Source: Syntrophales bacterium (GTDB taxonomy: Bacteria; Desulfobacterota; Syntrophia; Syntrophales; PHBD01). From it: a stretch of DNA of 64,000 nt. Position numbers and translations under genes: made by a program. The notes under the pieces were generated by a model. The model had not been told where the DNA came from. It worked only from the letters and a program-made list of their open reading frames with translations, and ran no database searches. Below, in pieces: positions 47,944-56,026 of the stretch (its first letter is position 1; each line of letters starts with the position of its first letter). Where the stretch lies: NCBI GenBank assembly GCA_035363115.1, contig DAOSEM010000005.1, positions 175,215 to 239,214 of the forward strand. Reading direction: 5' to 3'.

Positions 47944-48736
47944 TCCCGGCTGCCGTACATTCCGGATGCTCCTTGCCAGGCTCAAGGGATTCGGCTTCTT
48001 CGGCATGATCGTCTGCTTCGTTCTGCTGACGGTTGGAACCGCCGCCGCCTCCCAGGATGCCGGAAGCGGCCCGTCGGCCGTCGGCCCGACGGACCTGAAT
48101 CGCCTCCTCGGGGAGGGAGGAGCAACGGTGCTGAATGTCATGAGCCGGATTGAGTGCCTGGACAGCCGGATCCCCGGGTCGGTCTGCCTCTCCACCGGGG
48201 ATCCGGCGGAACAGCTGGCAAGGATCGCACCGGACCGGAGCCGTCCGCTGGTTCTCTACTGCGGGATTCCTGGTTGTTCCCAATGGGAACCGTTCCTGGA
48301 GGCGGCGCGGTCCCTCGGGTACAAGAAGGCCTCGATGCTCAAGGGCGGCATGGAGGCCTGGAAAGAGGCGGGCTTTGCCGTCGAGTCTCCCTCGCGGATT
48401 CCCCGGAAGCCCATGCCCGCGATCCGGCCCGCCGCGCTCAAGGGCTGGCTGGAGCAGAAGCGGCCCCTTACGGTCCTCGACATCCGGACCCCCGGTGCGT
48501 ATGAGAAAAACCACATCGGCGAAGCCGTCCATATCCCCCTCGAGGCGCTTCACGAGCGCTATCCGGAAATCCCCCTCGACAGACCGGTTCTCGTCGTGGA
48601 CGACCAGGGCGAGCGGTCTTTTCTCGCGGCGTCGTACCTGCGGAGAAAAGGGCTCGATGCATGGCGCCTCTTCGGAGGGATGCGGCAGTGGCAGGCGTTT
48701 CTCGAACAGGAATCGAAATCCCGGGGCAGAAAATAG
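47927..48736 (+). CDS. Exported tandem rhodanese-like protein
   Basis: This 269-residue protein has a hydrophobic N-terminal segment (FGFFGMIVCFVLLTVGTAAA) that acts as signal or anchor. The first rhodanese domain keeps the catalytic cysteine (VLYCGIPGCSQW) and the second has lost it (LVVDDQGERSFLA). This is the opposite arrangement from the two other rhodaneses in the window. GTG 47927 overlaps the cytochrome gene; ATG 47966 is an alternative without a better ribosome site. It probably acts in the periplasm together with the flanking cytochromes. Confidence 0.8.
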   Translation: MSRPTDPGCRTFRMLLARLKGFGFFGMIVCFVLLTVGTAAASQDAGSGPSAVGPTDLNRLLGEGGATVLNVMSRIECLDSRIPGSVCLSTGDPAEQLARIAPDRSRPLVLYCGIPGCSQWEPFLEAARSLGYKKASMLKGGMEAWKEAGFAVESPSRIPRKPMPAIRPAALKGWLEQKRPLTVLDIRTPGAYEKNHIGEAVHIPLEALHERYPEIPLDRPVLVVDDQGERSFLAASYLRRKGLDAWRLFGGMRQWQAFLEQESKSRGRK

Positions 48737-48744
48737 GTTGAACG

Positions 48745-50616
48745 ATGGAACGATTATTTTGCTGGTTGCGGCGACACGGCGCGGGCCTGTTCGCGGCGGT
48801 TGCATGCCTGGCCCTTTTCTTGACGGCAGGACCCGGGTACGCCCTGGTTTCGTCCTCGACCTGCCTGGGCTGCCATAGCGGCGAGCCGTTCAAATCCCGA
48901 TATGCTGCATCGGCCCACGGAGCGAACAGTTGCACAAGCTGCCACCGGGGGATCTCCGACACGCGCCGCCACATGCGGGGCGAGGAGAGGCCGACACCCG
49001 TGGCCTGCGGCGACTGCCACGGGGAAGTCACCCGGGCGTTCGGGAAGAACGTTCATTTCCTCCGGGAGAATTTCCAGTGTGCCGACTGCCATGGGGAGAT
49101 TCACGGGCTCCGGAAAACAGAGGGGAGTGTCAAGAAGGCCATCGTCGAAAACTGCTCGCGATGCCACAGCCGGGATGAATACGTCTCCGCAGGACACGCC
49201 GAGGCCGTTCTGAAGGGCAACGAAGACGCCGCCTCCTGTGCCGACTGCCACGGCCTCCACGACACACGGGCCTTTCATGCGGCCGGCGGCACGCACCCGA
49301 AGGAGGCACGGACGCATTACACGGAGCGGTGCGTGAAGTGCCATGCCGATCCGGACCTGGTGAAGCGGAACAGGCTGAGGTCGAATGTCGTCGCCTCTTA
49401 CGAGCAGACCTATCACGGCAAGGTCCGCGACGCCGGCTATCCATCCCGGGTCGCGGGATGCGCCGACTGCCACAGGGGGCACGACATCCTTCCCAAGACG
49501 GACCCCAAATCCAGTCTCCATCCTGCGAACCTTACGAAGAGCTGCGGCGACTGCCACCGGGGATTCCACCCCCGCTTTACGTCCTACATCGCCCATCCGG
49601 ACTACCATGACAGGGAGAATTACCCCGCCCTCTACTGGGCCTTCATCTTCATGGAGATCCTGCTGGGAGGGGTGTTCATCTTTTTCTGGACCCATACCGC
49701 CCTGTGGTGGCGGAAGGTCTACTGGGAGAAGCACCGGCGGGAAAAGGAGGGCCTTCTGCCGGAACAGTGCTTCCCGGGAGCCGACGGTCATGTCCAGATC
49801 CAGCGCTTCCGTCCCTGGGAGAGGCTGATGCACGTGGTCCTGATCATCTCGTTCTTCACGCTGATCCTGACAGGGTTCCCCATCAAGTACCCCTCCGTGG
49901 CCTGGTCGAAATTCCTGCTTGGACTGTGGGGAGGCAACGAGGTGGCCGGATTCTTCCACCGGCTGGCGGCCTTTGTCCTCATCGTCATGGTGACGATCGT
50001 GGCGATCAAGGGCCTGATATACTTCTTCCCCAGAGGGCAGGGCGCGAAGGGCCTCGTCGGCCGCATCTTCGGTCCCGAGTCGCTGGTTCCCAATCTCAAG
50101 GACATCCGGGACATCCGGGACATGTTCCTCTGGTTTTTCAACCGGGGGCCCATGCCGAAGTTCGAGCGCTGGACCTACTGGGAGAAGTTCGACTTCTGGG
50201 CGGTCTTCTGGGGCATGTTCGCCATCGGCGTCTCGGGTCTTCTGCTGTGGAAGACGGAATGGTCCTCCTGGATCGTTCCCGGCTGGGTTCTGAACGTGGC
50301 GACCCTGGTCCACTCCGAGGAGGCGCTCCTGGCGGCCCTGTTCATCTTCACGGTCCACTTCTTCAACACGCATTTCATCCCGACGAAGTTCCCGCTGGAC
50401 CGGCTCATTTTCTCTGGAACCTATACCCTGGACGAAATGAAGGAGCAGCGTCCCCTGGAGTATGAGCGGGTCGTGGCGGAAGGGAGGCTCGATGGCCTCA
50501 AGCGGGAGCATCCCGGCCTGCCCGTAAAGCTCTTCGCCGCCATCTTCGGCCTGGGGAGCCTGCTCTTGGGCCTTCTTCTCACTGCGCTCATCGTCTGGGC
50601 AATGCTGGCGCCCTGA
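48745..50616 (+). CDS. Nine-haem cytochrome c fused to a membrane cytochrome b
   Basis: This 623-residue protein has a signal segment (GLFAAVACLALFLTAGPGYA). Residues about 35-275 hold nine CXXCH motifs: CLGCH, CTSCH, CGDCH, CADCH, CSRCH, CADCH, CVKCH, CADCH and CGDCH. From about residue 300 onward there is a polytopic cytochrome b domain of the formate dehydrogenase gamma/b561 kind. Its segments include FIFMEILLGGVFIFFWTHT, LMHVVLIISFFTLILTGFPI, FFHRLAAFVLIVMVTIVAI and FIFTVHFFNTHFI, with haem-ligand histidines. The fusion would pass electrons straight from the quinone pool to the periplasmic haems, like NrfH/CymA but with its own cytochrome b. It probably feeds the soluble cytochromes of the cluster. 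Confidence 0.86.
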   Translation: MERLFCWLRRHGAGLFAAVACLALFLTAGPGYALVSSSTCLGCHSGEPFKSRYAASAHGANSCTSCHRGISDTRRHMRGEERPTPVACGDCHGEVTRAFGKNVHFLRENFQCADCHGEIHGLRKTEGSVKKAIVENCSRCHSRDEYVSAGHAEAVLKGNEDAASCADCHGLHDTRAFHAAGGTHPKEARTHYTERCVKCHADPDLVKRNRLRSNVVASYEQTYHGKVRDAGYPSRVAGCADCHRGHDILPKTDPKSSLHPANLTKSCGDCHRGFHPRFTSYIAHPDYHDRENYPALYWAFIFMEILLGGVFIFFWTHTALWWRKVYWEKHRREKEGLLPEQCFPGADGHVQIQRFRPWERLMHVVLIISFFTLILTGFPIKYPSVAWSKFLLGLWGGNEVAGFFHRLAAFVLIVMVTIVAIKGLIYFFPRGQGAKGLVGRIFGPESLVPNLKDIRDIRDMFLWFFNRGPMPKFERWTYWEKFDFWAVFWGMFAIGVSGLLLWKTEWSSWIVPGWVLNVATLVHSEEALLAALFIFTVHFFNTHFIPTKFPLDRLIFSGTYTLDEMKEQRPLEYERVVAEGRLDGLKREHPGLPVKLFAAIFGLGSLLLGLLLTALIVWAMLAP

Positions 50617-50667
50617 ATAGGTGCGGCGTGACCGGACGGACCCCGTTCCGGAAAGGAGGGAACCGCC

Positions 50668-51459
50668 GTGGAATTCGAGCATATCCTGCTGGAAAAATGG
50701 GATTCCGTATCCGTTCTCCGCATGAACCGGCCGCAGTCCCTCAATGCCCTGAGCACGGGCCACCTGACGGACATCGTGAAAGGGCTGGAGATCTGCGCCG
50801 AAGACGACGCGGTGCGCTGCGTGGTTCTGACGGGGCAGGGGCGCGCCTTCTGCTCCGGCGGGGACATCGGTGAATTCAGGGATTCACTGGACACGAACCC
50901 CTCGGAGCCCCTCCGGCAAATCATCAAGCTTCTGAACATCGCCATCCTGGCCATCCGGACGATGCACAAACCCGTCCTCGCCGCCATAAACGGGGCCGCC
51001 GGGGGAGCCGGCATCAGCCTGGCAGCCGCCTGCGACCTGCGCCTCTGCGCGGCCTCGGCCCGGTTCCGGCAGGCCTACACGAGCCTGGGGCTGGTCCCCG
51101 ACGGGGCCTGGGCGCTCCTGGTCCCGCTCCTGATCGGATTTTCCCGGGCCAACGAGCTGATTTTCCTCGACACGGTCTTCGACGCCCGGCAGGCCCTGGA
51201 GTGGGGGCTCGTTAACCGCGTCGTGGAAGACCCGGAGTTGGAGCGGGAAGTCCATGAACTTTCCGGCCGCCTCGCCCGGGGTGCCACGACGGCGTTCGCC
51301 ATCGCCAAGGAGAATATGAACCACTCCATGATGGACCTCCTGGAACGGCAGCTGGAGCGGGAGCGGTCCGGGATGATCCGGGCGGGTAAGACCCGCGACT
51401 ACCAGGAAGGGGCCCGGGCGTTTTTCGCCAAGCGGCTGCCTGAATTCAGCGGAAAATGA
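50668..51459 (+). CDS. Crotonase-family enoyl-CoA hydratase/isomerase
   Basis: This 263-residue protein starts with GTG after AAAGGAGGG. Crotonase blocks are present: MNRPQSLNALSTGHLTDIV, GRAFCSGGDIGEF (oxyanion hole), NGAAGGAGISLAAACDLRL (second oxyanion hole) and LGLVPDGAWALLVPLLIG. The PEI glutamate of hydratases is absent (FRQAYTSLGL), while the PDG aspartate of PaaG-type isomerases is present. An isomerase or other crotonase activity is thus likelier than hydration. It is out of place among cytochrome genes and may be unrelated to them functionally. Confidence 0.86.
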   Translation: MEFEHILLEKWDSVSVLRMNRPQSLNALSTGHLTDIVKGLEICAEDDAVRCVVLTGQGRAFCSGGDIGEFRDSLDTNPSEPLRQIIKLLNIAILAIRTMHKPVLAAINGAAGGAGISLAAACDLRLCAASARFRQAYTSLGLVPDGAWALLVPLLIGFSRANELIFLDTVFDARQALEWGLVNRVVEDPELEREVHELSGRLARGATTAFAIAKENMNHSMMDLLERQLERERSGMIRAGKTRDYQEGARAFFAKRLPEFSGK

Positions 51460-51678
51460 GACGCCGGCGGGGATTTCACCCGGCAGCCGGAGAAGCCGCT
51501 TCACCGATAAAGACGGGTATATCGACAGGCGGACGGAAAAGACGGGCCGCGCCCGTTTGCGCGTCTCGTCTCTTGCCTTGCCATTCCGTCGATGATAAAA
51601 AGGAGCCATTCCCGACGGCGCTGCCGGACAGGACGGGCGGACGGTCGGGTAGTTACATCTACACCGGAGGTCCGCCCA

Positions 51679-53064
51679 TTGGGCATCAGAAACAACCCTG
51701 TCTGGTCCTTTTTCTCTTCCGTTCGTCTCACCCTGGTCCTTCTGGCCGTCCTGGCCGTTCTCGCCGTGATCGGAACGCTGGTGCCGCAGCAGGAGTCCGC
51801 CCAAGAGCTGGCCCGGCGGCTGTCTCCGGGAGCGATTCGCATTCTCGATGCCCTGCAGGTTTTTGACCTTTATCACTCCGTGTGGTTCCTGCTCGCCATG
51901 GGTCTCCTGACGGCCAACCTCGTCGTCTGTTCCGTCAACCGCTTCCCTGCCTCCTGGCGGCGCTTCAAGGCGGAGCCGCCCGCGGCGGAAGGGCTGTTCC
52001 GCGATGTGCCTCCGGAGCGGACGGCCTATGTCAAAGGAGGGCGGGACGAGGCGGTTGCAAGGGCCGAAGGCGCGCTCCGCGGGCGATACCGCGACATCCG
52101 CCGGTCGGAGACATCCAGGGGCGTCGTCCTCCAGGGACAGAAGGGGCGGATCACCCATCTGGGCGTGTACGCCGTCCACCTGGGCGTCCTCCTCATCGTG
52201 GCGGGGGGGGTGGCGGGCTCCCTCTTCGGATTTGACGCCTATGTGCACATCGGCGAAGGGGAAACGGCCGTGGCCGCCGACCTGGCGGGTGGAAAGGGGC
52301 AGCACAAGCTCGGATTCGGGATCCGGTGTGACCGTTTCCTCATTGAGACCTACGAAAACGGCATGCCCAAGACCTACCGGTCCGACCTGACCTTCCTGAA
52401 GGAGGGACAACCGGCCTTCCAGGGTGCACTTCTGGTAAACCACCCCCTGACCTTCGAGGGGATCCGCTTCTACCAGTCGAGCTACGGCCAGTCCGCCGAC
52501 GGAAAGGCCCGCCTGTCCTTTACCCGGAAGGGAGGGGACCGGAAAGATCTGGCCGTTACGCTCGGGGAGTCCTTCGACCTGCCGGACGGGGATGGGACGG
52601 TCCAGGTTCTGCGGGTCGAGGAGAACATGATGCAGATGGGGCCGGCAATGAAGCTCGGCGTCCGGTCCGACCGGGGCGCGGTCCAGTTCTGGGTCTTTCA
52701 GGAAATCGTGAAGATCCGGGAGGGGAACCCGGGGCTCTTCGAACAGGTGCCTCTTTTCAACCCGGGATTGTTCTCCCCCTATGTCTTCTCGCTTCAGGGC
52801 ATCGAGGCTCGATATTACACGGTTCTGAAGGCCGCGACCGATCCGGGGGTTCCCCTGGTGGCGCTGGGCGGCCTGGTCCTTGTGGCGGGACTGATGGTTG
52901 TCTTCCTGGTGGATCACCGCCGTGTCTGGATGCTCGTGGAGGAGAACAGGGGAAAGCACCGGATCTCCATTGCGGGGCGAAGCCTGCGGACGTCCGCGGG
53001 ACTGGACCGCGAACTGGCCGGTCTGGTCGGGGCGCTCCGGGGGAAGGAGGACAAGCCGCAATGA
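51679..53064 (+). CDS. resB: ResB/Ccs1-like cytochrome c biogenesis protein
   Basis: This protein has about 461 residues. The start TTG 51679 is chosen because GGAGG lies 8 nt upstream; the frame is open back to 51592. Three N-terminal membrane helices are visible (LTLVLLAVLAVLAVIGTLVP, SVWFLLAMGLLTANLVVCSV, GVYAVHLGVLLIVAGGVAGS). A large periplasmic domain and a fourth helix near the C-terminus (LVALGGLVLVAGLMVVFLVD) follow. This is the ResB fold of system II cytochrome c maturation, which holds apocytochrome reduced and helps deliver haem. It overlaps the CcsA gene by 4 bp, and the two form the haem ligase complex needed by the multihaem cytochromes here. Confidence 0.9.
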   Translation: MGIRNNPVWSFFSSVRLTLVLLAVLAVLAVIGTLVPQQESAQELARRLSPGAIRILDALQVFDLYHSVWFLLAMGLLTANLVVCSVNRFPASWRRFKAEPPAAEGLFRDVPPERTAYVKGGRDEAVARAEGALRGRYRDIRRSETSRGVVLQGQKGRITHLGVYAVHLGVLLIVAGGVAGSLFGFDAYVHIGEGETAVAADLAGGKGQHKLGFGIRCDRFLIETYENGMPKTYRSDLTFLKEGQPAFQGALLVNHPLTFEGIRFYQSSYGQSADGKARLSFTRKGGDRKDLAVTLGESFDLPDGDGTVQVLRVEENMMQMGPAMKLGVRSDRGAVQFWVFQEIVKIREGNPGLFEQVPLFNPGLFSPYVFSLQGIEARYYTVLKAATDPGVPLVALGGLVLVAGLMVVFLVDHRRVWMLVEENRGKHRISIAGRSLRTSAGLDRELAGLVGALRGKEDKPQ

Positions 53065-53903
53065 TCAGCTCGAAGATCCTGGCCTGGGTTACATTTCTGT
53101 ATTTCGCCTCCTTCACGGGATACCTGATCGGCATCGTCCGCGGACGGGACGGATGGGGGAAAGCGGCTTCCTGGACCCTGGTGGCGGGACTGCTGGCTCA
53201 CACGGCAGCCCTGCTCCTCCGGTGGAGGGAGTCCTACGAGATGGGGATGGGGCATGCCCCCCTTTCGAATCTCTATGAGTCTCTCGTGTTTTTTTCATGG
53301 GCGGTGGCCTTTCTGTACCTCCTGGTGGAGTGGCGGACGCGGAACCGCACGACCGGTGTGTTCGTGGTTCCCGTCGCCTTTCTGCTGATGGCCTACGCCT
53401 CCATTTCACCGGGAATCAGCGACCGGATCCAGCCCCTGATCCCGGCCCTCCAGAGCAACTGGCTCACGAGCCACGTCATCACGTGTTTCATGGGATATGC
53501 CGCCTTTACGGTGGCCTTCGGCCTGGCGATCCTGTACCTGATCAAGCTCCGGCGGGGAAATCCGGGCGCGGGTTCCTCCCGTTTCGTCTCGCACATTCCG
53601 GACGAGGACGACCTGGAGGAGCTGCTCTACCAGAGTGTGCTGCTGGGATTCGTGTTCCTGACCCTGGGGATCGCCACCGGGTCCATCTGGGCACACTACG
53701 CCTGGGGAGCCTACTGGAGCTGGGACCCCAAGGAGACATGGTCTCTCGTCACCTGGGTCGTCTATGCCGCCCTTCTTCATGCCCGGTTCATCCGGGGTTG
53801 GAGGGGGAAACGACTGGCCGTCCTTGCCCTGGTGGGATTCGCGGCGATGCTGTTCACGTATCTGGGGGTGAATTATCTGCCCAGCCTCCACGCCTACATG
53901 TGA
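53061..53903 (+). CDS. ccsA: CcsA/ResC-like haem export and ligation protein
   Basis: This 280-residue membrane protein has about eight helices. The haem-handling signature WGAYWSWDPKETWSLVTWVV (the WWD-type motif) is present, as are conserved histidines (SHVITCFMGYAAF, YAALLHARFIRGW). Together with ResB it exports haem and joins it to CXXCH motifs. The ATG overlaps the ResB stop. It is the last gene of the cytochrome cluster before the repeat element. Confidence 0.92.
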   Translation: MISSKILAWVTFLYFASFTGYLIGIVRGRDGWGKAASWTLVAGLLAHTAALLLRWRESYEMGMGHAPLSNLYESLVFFSWAVAFLYLLVEWRTRNRTTGVFVVPVAFLLMAYASISPGISDRIQPLIPALQSNWLTSHVITCFMGYAAFTVAFGLAILYLIKLRRGNPGAGSSRFVSHIPDEDDLEELLYQSVLLGFVFLTLGIATGSIWAHYAWGAYWSWDPKETWSLVTWVVYAALLHARFIRGWRGKRLAVLALVGFAAMLFTYLGVNYLPSLHAYM

Positions 53904-53960
53904 CGGGTTATTGAAAATTGCCCGCCTGCTTCGTTCCCCTCGTCATTCTGTTCAGGAGTG

Positions 53961-54183
53961 ACGGATTTCAAATCCGCTCCTCTTTCCGTCTTTCTTTTTC
54001 TTTCCCTCCGAACCGAATCCCCTTTCCTTGTGCATTCAGCGCATCGGCGCAGGGGGCTGCCACGGGGGCTCCCGCCGTCGCGAAAACGTTTCCGCTCTTC
54101 GCCTTCTGAAACGGAAGAGCCTGGGGTCCGGAAACGTTTTCGAATTGCTCCTCTGGGAACCCCCGGTCGCGCCCCCGCGAACC
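53961..54183. repeat. Dispersed repeat, copy A
   Basis: This 223-bp unit begins ACGGATTTCAAATCCG and ends in GCGCCCCCGCGAAC. It contains the dyad CGAAAACGTTTCC (54081-54093) / GGAAACGTTTTCG (54130-54142). Copy B is at 54281-54474 and copy C at 63863-64000. Confidence 0.85.
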
Positions 54184-54192
54184 TTTAAACAT

Positions 54193-54272
54193 AGGGACAC
54201 TTCCCCTATTTTTTCGTCACGAACAGGCAAGGCGCGTTGTTCCCGAATCAAAATAATAAGGGAAGTGTCCCT
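54193..54272. repeat. Inverted repeat with 13-bp arms between copies A and B
   Basis: AGGGACACTTCCC (54193-54205) and GGGAAGTGTCCCT (54260-54272) are perfect complements 54 nt apart. They sit exactly in the spacer between the tandem repeat units. This resembles REP-like sequences of IS200-type elements, but no transposase is nearby. Confidence 0.7.
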
Positions 54273-54280
54273 GTATTTCC

Positions 54281-54474
54281 TATTTCTTTTCTTTTTGTAC
54301 CGAGCCGAATTCCCTTTCCTTTCACATTCAACGCATCGGCGCAGGGGGCTGCCACGGGGGCTCCCGCCGTCGCGAAAACGTTTCCTCTCTTCGCCTTCTG
54401 AAACCGATGAGCCTCGGATCCGGAAACGTTTTCGAATTGCTCCTCTGGGAACCCCCGGTCGCGCCCCCGCGAAC
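54281..54474. repeat. Dispersed repeat, copy B
   Basis: It shares most of copy A from its T/C-rich tract onward (CAGGGGGCTGCCACGGGGGC..., the CGAAAACGTTTCC dyad at 54373-54385 and 54422-54434, and the GCGCCCCCGCGAAC end). It lacks the ACGGATTTCAAATCCG end. Confidence 0.8.
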
Positions 54475-54487
54475 GTCGGTCGGGGAG

Positions 54488-54658
54488 AGGGGGCTTCCCG
54501 GAGCGCGAATAGCGGCTTTTTCGGGGCACCCTGCCGTCGCAGCGCAGCGCCCGCAAAGTCATCTGTCTGAGCACCGCCAGGTGCGAGTTATGACTTTGCA
54601 GCGGAGCGAGACGATGCAGGGTCGAAAAAACGCTTCTGAGCGCGAGGGAAGTCCCCCT
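54488..54658. repeat. Long nested inverted repeat (about 170 nt)
   Basis: Nested complementary arms are AGGGGG-CTTCCC (54488-54499) with GGGAAGTCCCCCT (from 54646), TTTTTC (54517) with GAAAAA (54624), ACCCTGC (54528) with GCAGGGT (54616), GCAAAGTCAT (54553) with ATGACTTTGC (54590), and GCACC/GGTGC at the tip. A structured RNA or palindromic mobile DNA are both possible. Confidence 0.7.
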
Positions 54659-54757
54659 CCCGCCATTCGACCATCCATTGGCGGCTGGTTCTGTTTAAAA
54701 AAAAGGAAAAAGGAAGAGGAGCGGATTTGAAATCCGTCGCTCTATCTCCCCAAAGAA

Positions 54758-54789
54758 GAGCCCCCCTCCTTCGAAAAGGAGGGGGGCTC
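54758..54789. terminator. 14-bp GC-rich hairpin right of the composite element
   Basis: GAGCCCCCCTCCTT (54758-54771), loop CGAA, and the exact complement (54776-54789). There is no T-run, so it may be a terminator for the leftward small genes or part of the repeat region. Confidence 0.5.
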
Positions 54790-54847
54790 GGGGAGGGGTG
54801 TGGCATTGCATGCCCGCCGGAGGGCGGGTGGGGTGGTTGGATTCTGC

Positions 54848-54946
54848 CTAGGCGATGTCCATCGGGGTCGCCATGGGATCCACCCAGCCTTTTTCGATCT
54901 TCCGGGGGATCTTCTTTCCTTTAGCCTTCTCTTCTTTCCGTTTCAT
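54848..54946 (-). CDS. Small basic WVDP-motif protein, copy 1
   Basis: This is a 32-residue protein starting MKRKEEKAKGKKIPRKIEKG, very Lys-rich, followed by WVDPMATPMDIA. The ribosome site AAAGGAGAAGG lies just before the ATG. It shares the WVDP motif, after a basic helix, with the small frame 60 bp upstream (55006-55119) although the two are in different frames, which argues that both are real. No family is recognised. Confidence 0.5.
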   Translation of the reverse strand: MKRKEEKAKGKKIPRKIEKGWVDPMATPMDIA

Positions 54947-55005
54947 GGTTCCTTCTCCTTTCCTCTCTGCCTGTTCGCATTTTTTAACCGGCCACGTCGC
55001 CGGCC

Positions 55006-55119
55006 TTATTTCCCAATCATGTGGGGAAAGCACGTAGGGTCCACCCACAGGCCGCCTCGCTTGACGGCCCTGCTGTACTTCTCCCGGATGGTTCTTCTCT
55101 GGGTTTCTTTTCTCATCAT
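55006..55119 (-). CDS. Small basic WVDP-motif protein, copy 2
   Basis: This is a 37-residue protein: MMRKETQRRTIREKYSRAVK, then GGLWVDPTCFPHMIGK. Arg/Lys-rich N-terminus, WVDP near the C-terminus and a single Cys. AAGGGG is 8-13 nt before the ATG. It lies 59 bp upstream of the related 32-residue frame, both leftward. Function is unknown; nucleic-acid binding or a peptide modification substrate are guesses. Confidence 0.5.
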   Translation of the reverse strand: MMRKETQRRTIREKYSRAVKRGGLWVDPTCFPHMIGK

Positions 55120-55387
55120 GTCCCGGCCCCTTGCCTCTCTCTTTTTTTTCAATTGCAGAGTAACCGGTCCGGCGTGTCTGCGCCATCGGGAGAGCTCCGA
55201 AATCGGATGAGGAAGGGGTGGGAATCTTGTCTCGGTCAGGGAGAAAAATCCGGATCGGTGTCCGTCCGATGAGAACCCGACTGGGTCCCCGCGATGCGGG
55301 CCGGACGCCGGGGGGGGGCATGGGCAGGCACGCCCGGAAGGGCTTCCGGCCGATCCCCCGCGGGGACGCGGCCGGATCCCGGCACCT

Positions 55388-56026
55388 TCAGCCGACGAGC
55401 TTGTTCTGGACGGCGTAGAGGGTGATCTCGGCGTTGTTCTTCATTCTCATTTTCTCGAGGATGTGGGTTCGATACGTGCTGATCGTCTTCACGCTGAGGA
55501 AAAGTTCATCGGCGATGGCGGAAACGGTCTTGCCCGAGGCGATCATGAGCATCACCTGGTACTCCCGGTCCGACAGGAGTTCATGGGGCGGTCGGGTCAT
55601 GTCGGTGCCGAGAAACTCTGTGAGGCGCTCCCCAAGGGTGGCACTGATGTATTTCCCTCCCTCCGCAACCTTCCGGATGGCCGAGATCAACTCGTTGGGC
55701 GCGCTGGCCTTGGTCAGGTAGCCCGAGGCGCCTGCCCGGAGGGCCCTGATGGCGTACTGTTCCTCGGGATACATGCTCAGGATCAAAACGGGCAGCTTCG
55801 GCTTCTCGTCCTTCAGGTCTTTCAGGACTTCCAGTCCGCTGCGGCCGGGCATTGAAATGTCCAGGAGGACCACGTCGTGCTCCTTCTTCCGGACGCAGGC
55901 CATGACCTCCTGCCCGTTTCCCGCCTCGTCGGTCACCTCCATGTCGGGCGTCTCCGACAGGACCTGCTTGAAACCGGCCCTCACAATGGGATGATCGTCG
56001 GCAATGAGGATGCGGATTTTCTTCAT
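55388..56026 (-). CDS. NarL/FixJ-family response regulator
   Basis: This 212-residue protein has an N-terminal receiver with IRILIADDHPIVRAGFKQVL, phospho-acceptor Asp in VVLLDISMPGRSGLEV, and Lys in GYLTKAS. The C-terminal LuxR-type helix-turn-helix is LSDREYQVMLMIASGKTVSA, then FLSVKTISTYRTHILEKMRM. It overlaps the upstream histidine kinase by 4 bp, so the pair is a two-component system. Targets are not identifiable; the neighbouring WVDP genes or the B12 genes are possibilities by position only. Confidence 0.93.
   Translation of the reverse strand: MKKIRILIADDHPIVRAGFKQVLSETPDMEVTDEAGNGQEVMACVRKKEHDVVLLDISMPGRSGLEVLKDLKDEKPKLPVLILSMYPEEQYAIRALRAGASGYLTKASAPNELISAIRKVAEGGKYISATLGERLTEFLGTDMTRPPHELLSDREYQVMLMIASGKTVSAIADELFLSVKTISTYRTHILEKMRMKNNAEITLYAVQNKLVG

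Larger units (their letters stand above)
53956..54742. mobile_element. Composite element bounded by 31-32-bp terminal inverted repeats, no transposase
   Basis: The left end is GAGTGACGGATTTCAAATCC... (53956-53987) and the right end (54712-54742) is its near-perfect inverse complement. Both include the palindrome CGGATTTCAAATCCG. Inside are two tandem copies of a 190-220 bp unit, a 97-bp insert with its own 13-bp inverted repeat, and a long hairpin sequence. No coding frame is convincing. The left-end unit recurs at 63863. It looks like a non-autonomous mobile element or mosaic; mobilisation is inference. Confidence 0.6.

Noticed and set aside
53961..53975. tRNA-Sec-like anticodon arm at CGGATTTCAAATCCG
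   Set aside because: The palindrome looks like an anticodon stem with a TCA triplet, but no acceptor or T arm is around it and it recurs at element ends.
53956..54742. CRISPR array
   Set aside because: Repeat units are about 200 bp and only two or three, without regular short repeats and unique spacers or cas genes.
54848..55321. A single 157-residue leftward protein instead of two small ones
   Set aside because: Its first 125 residues look like random Arg/Pro/Lys sequence; the only good ribosome site is before the last 32 codons, and the adjacent WVDP frame lies in another phase.
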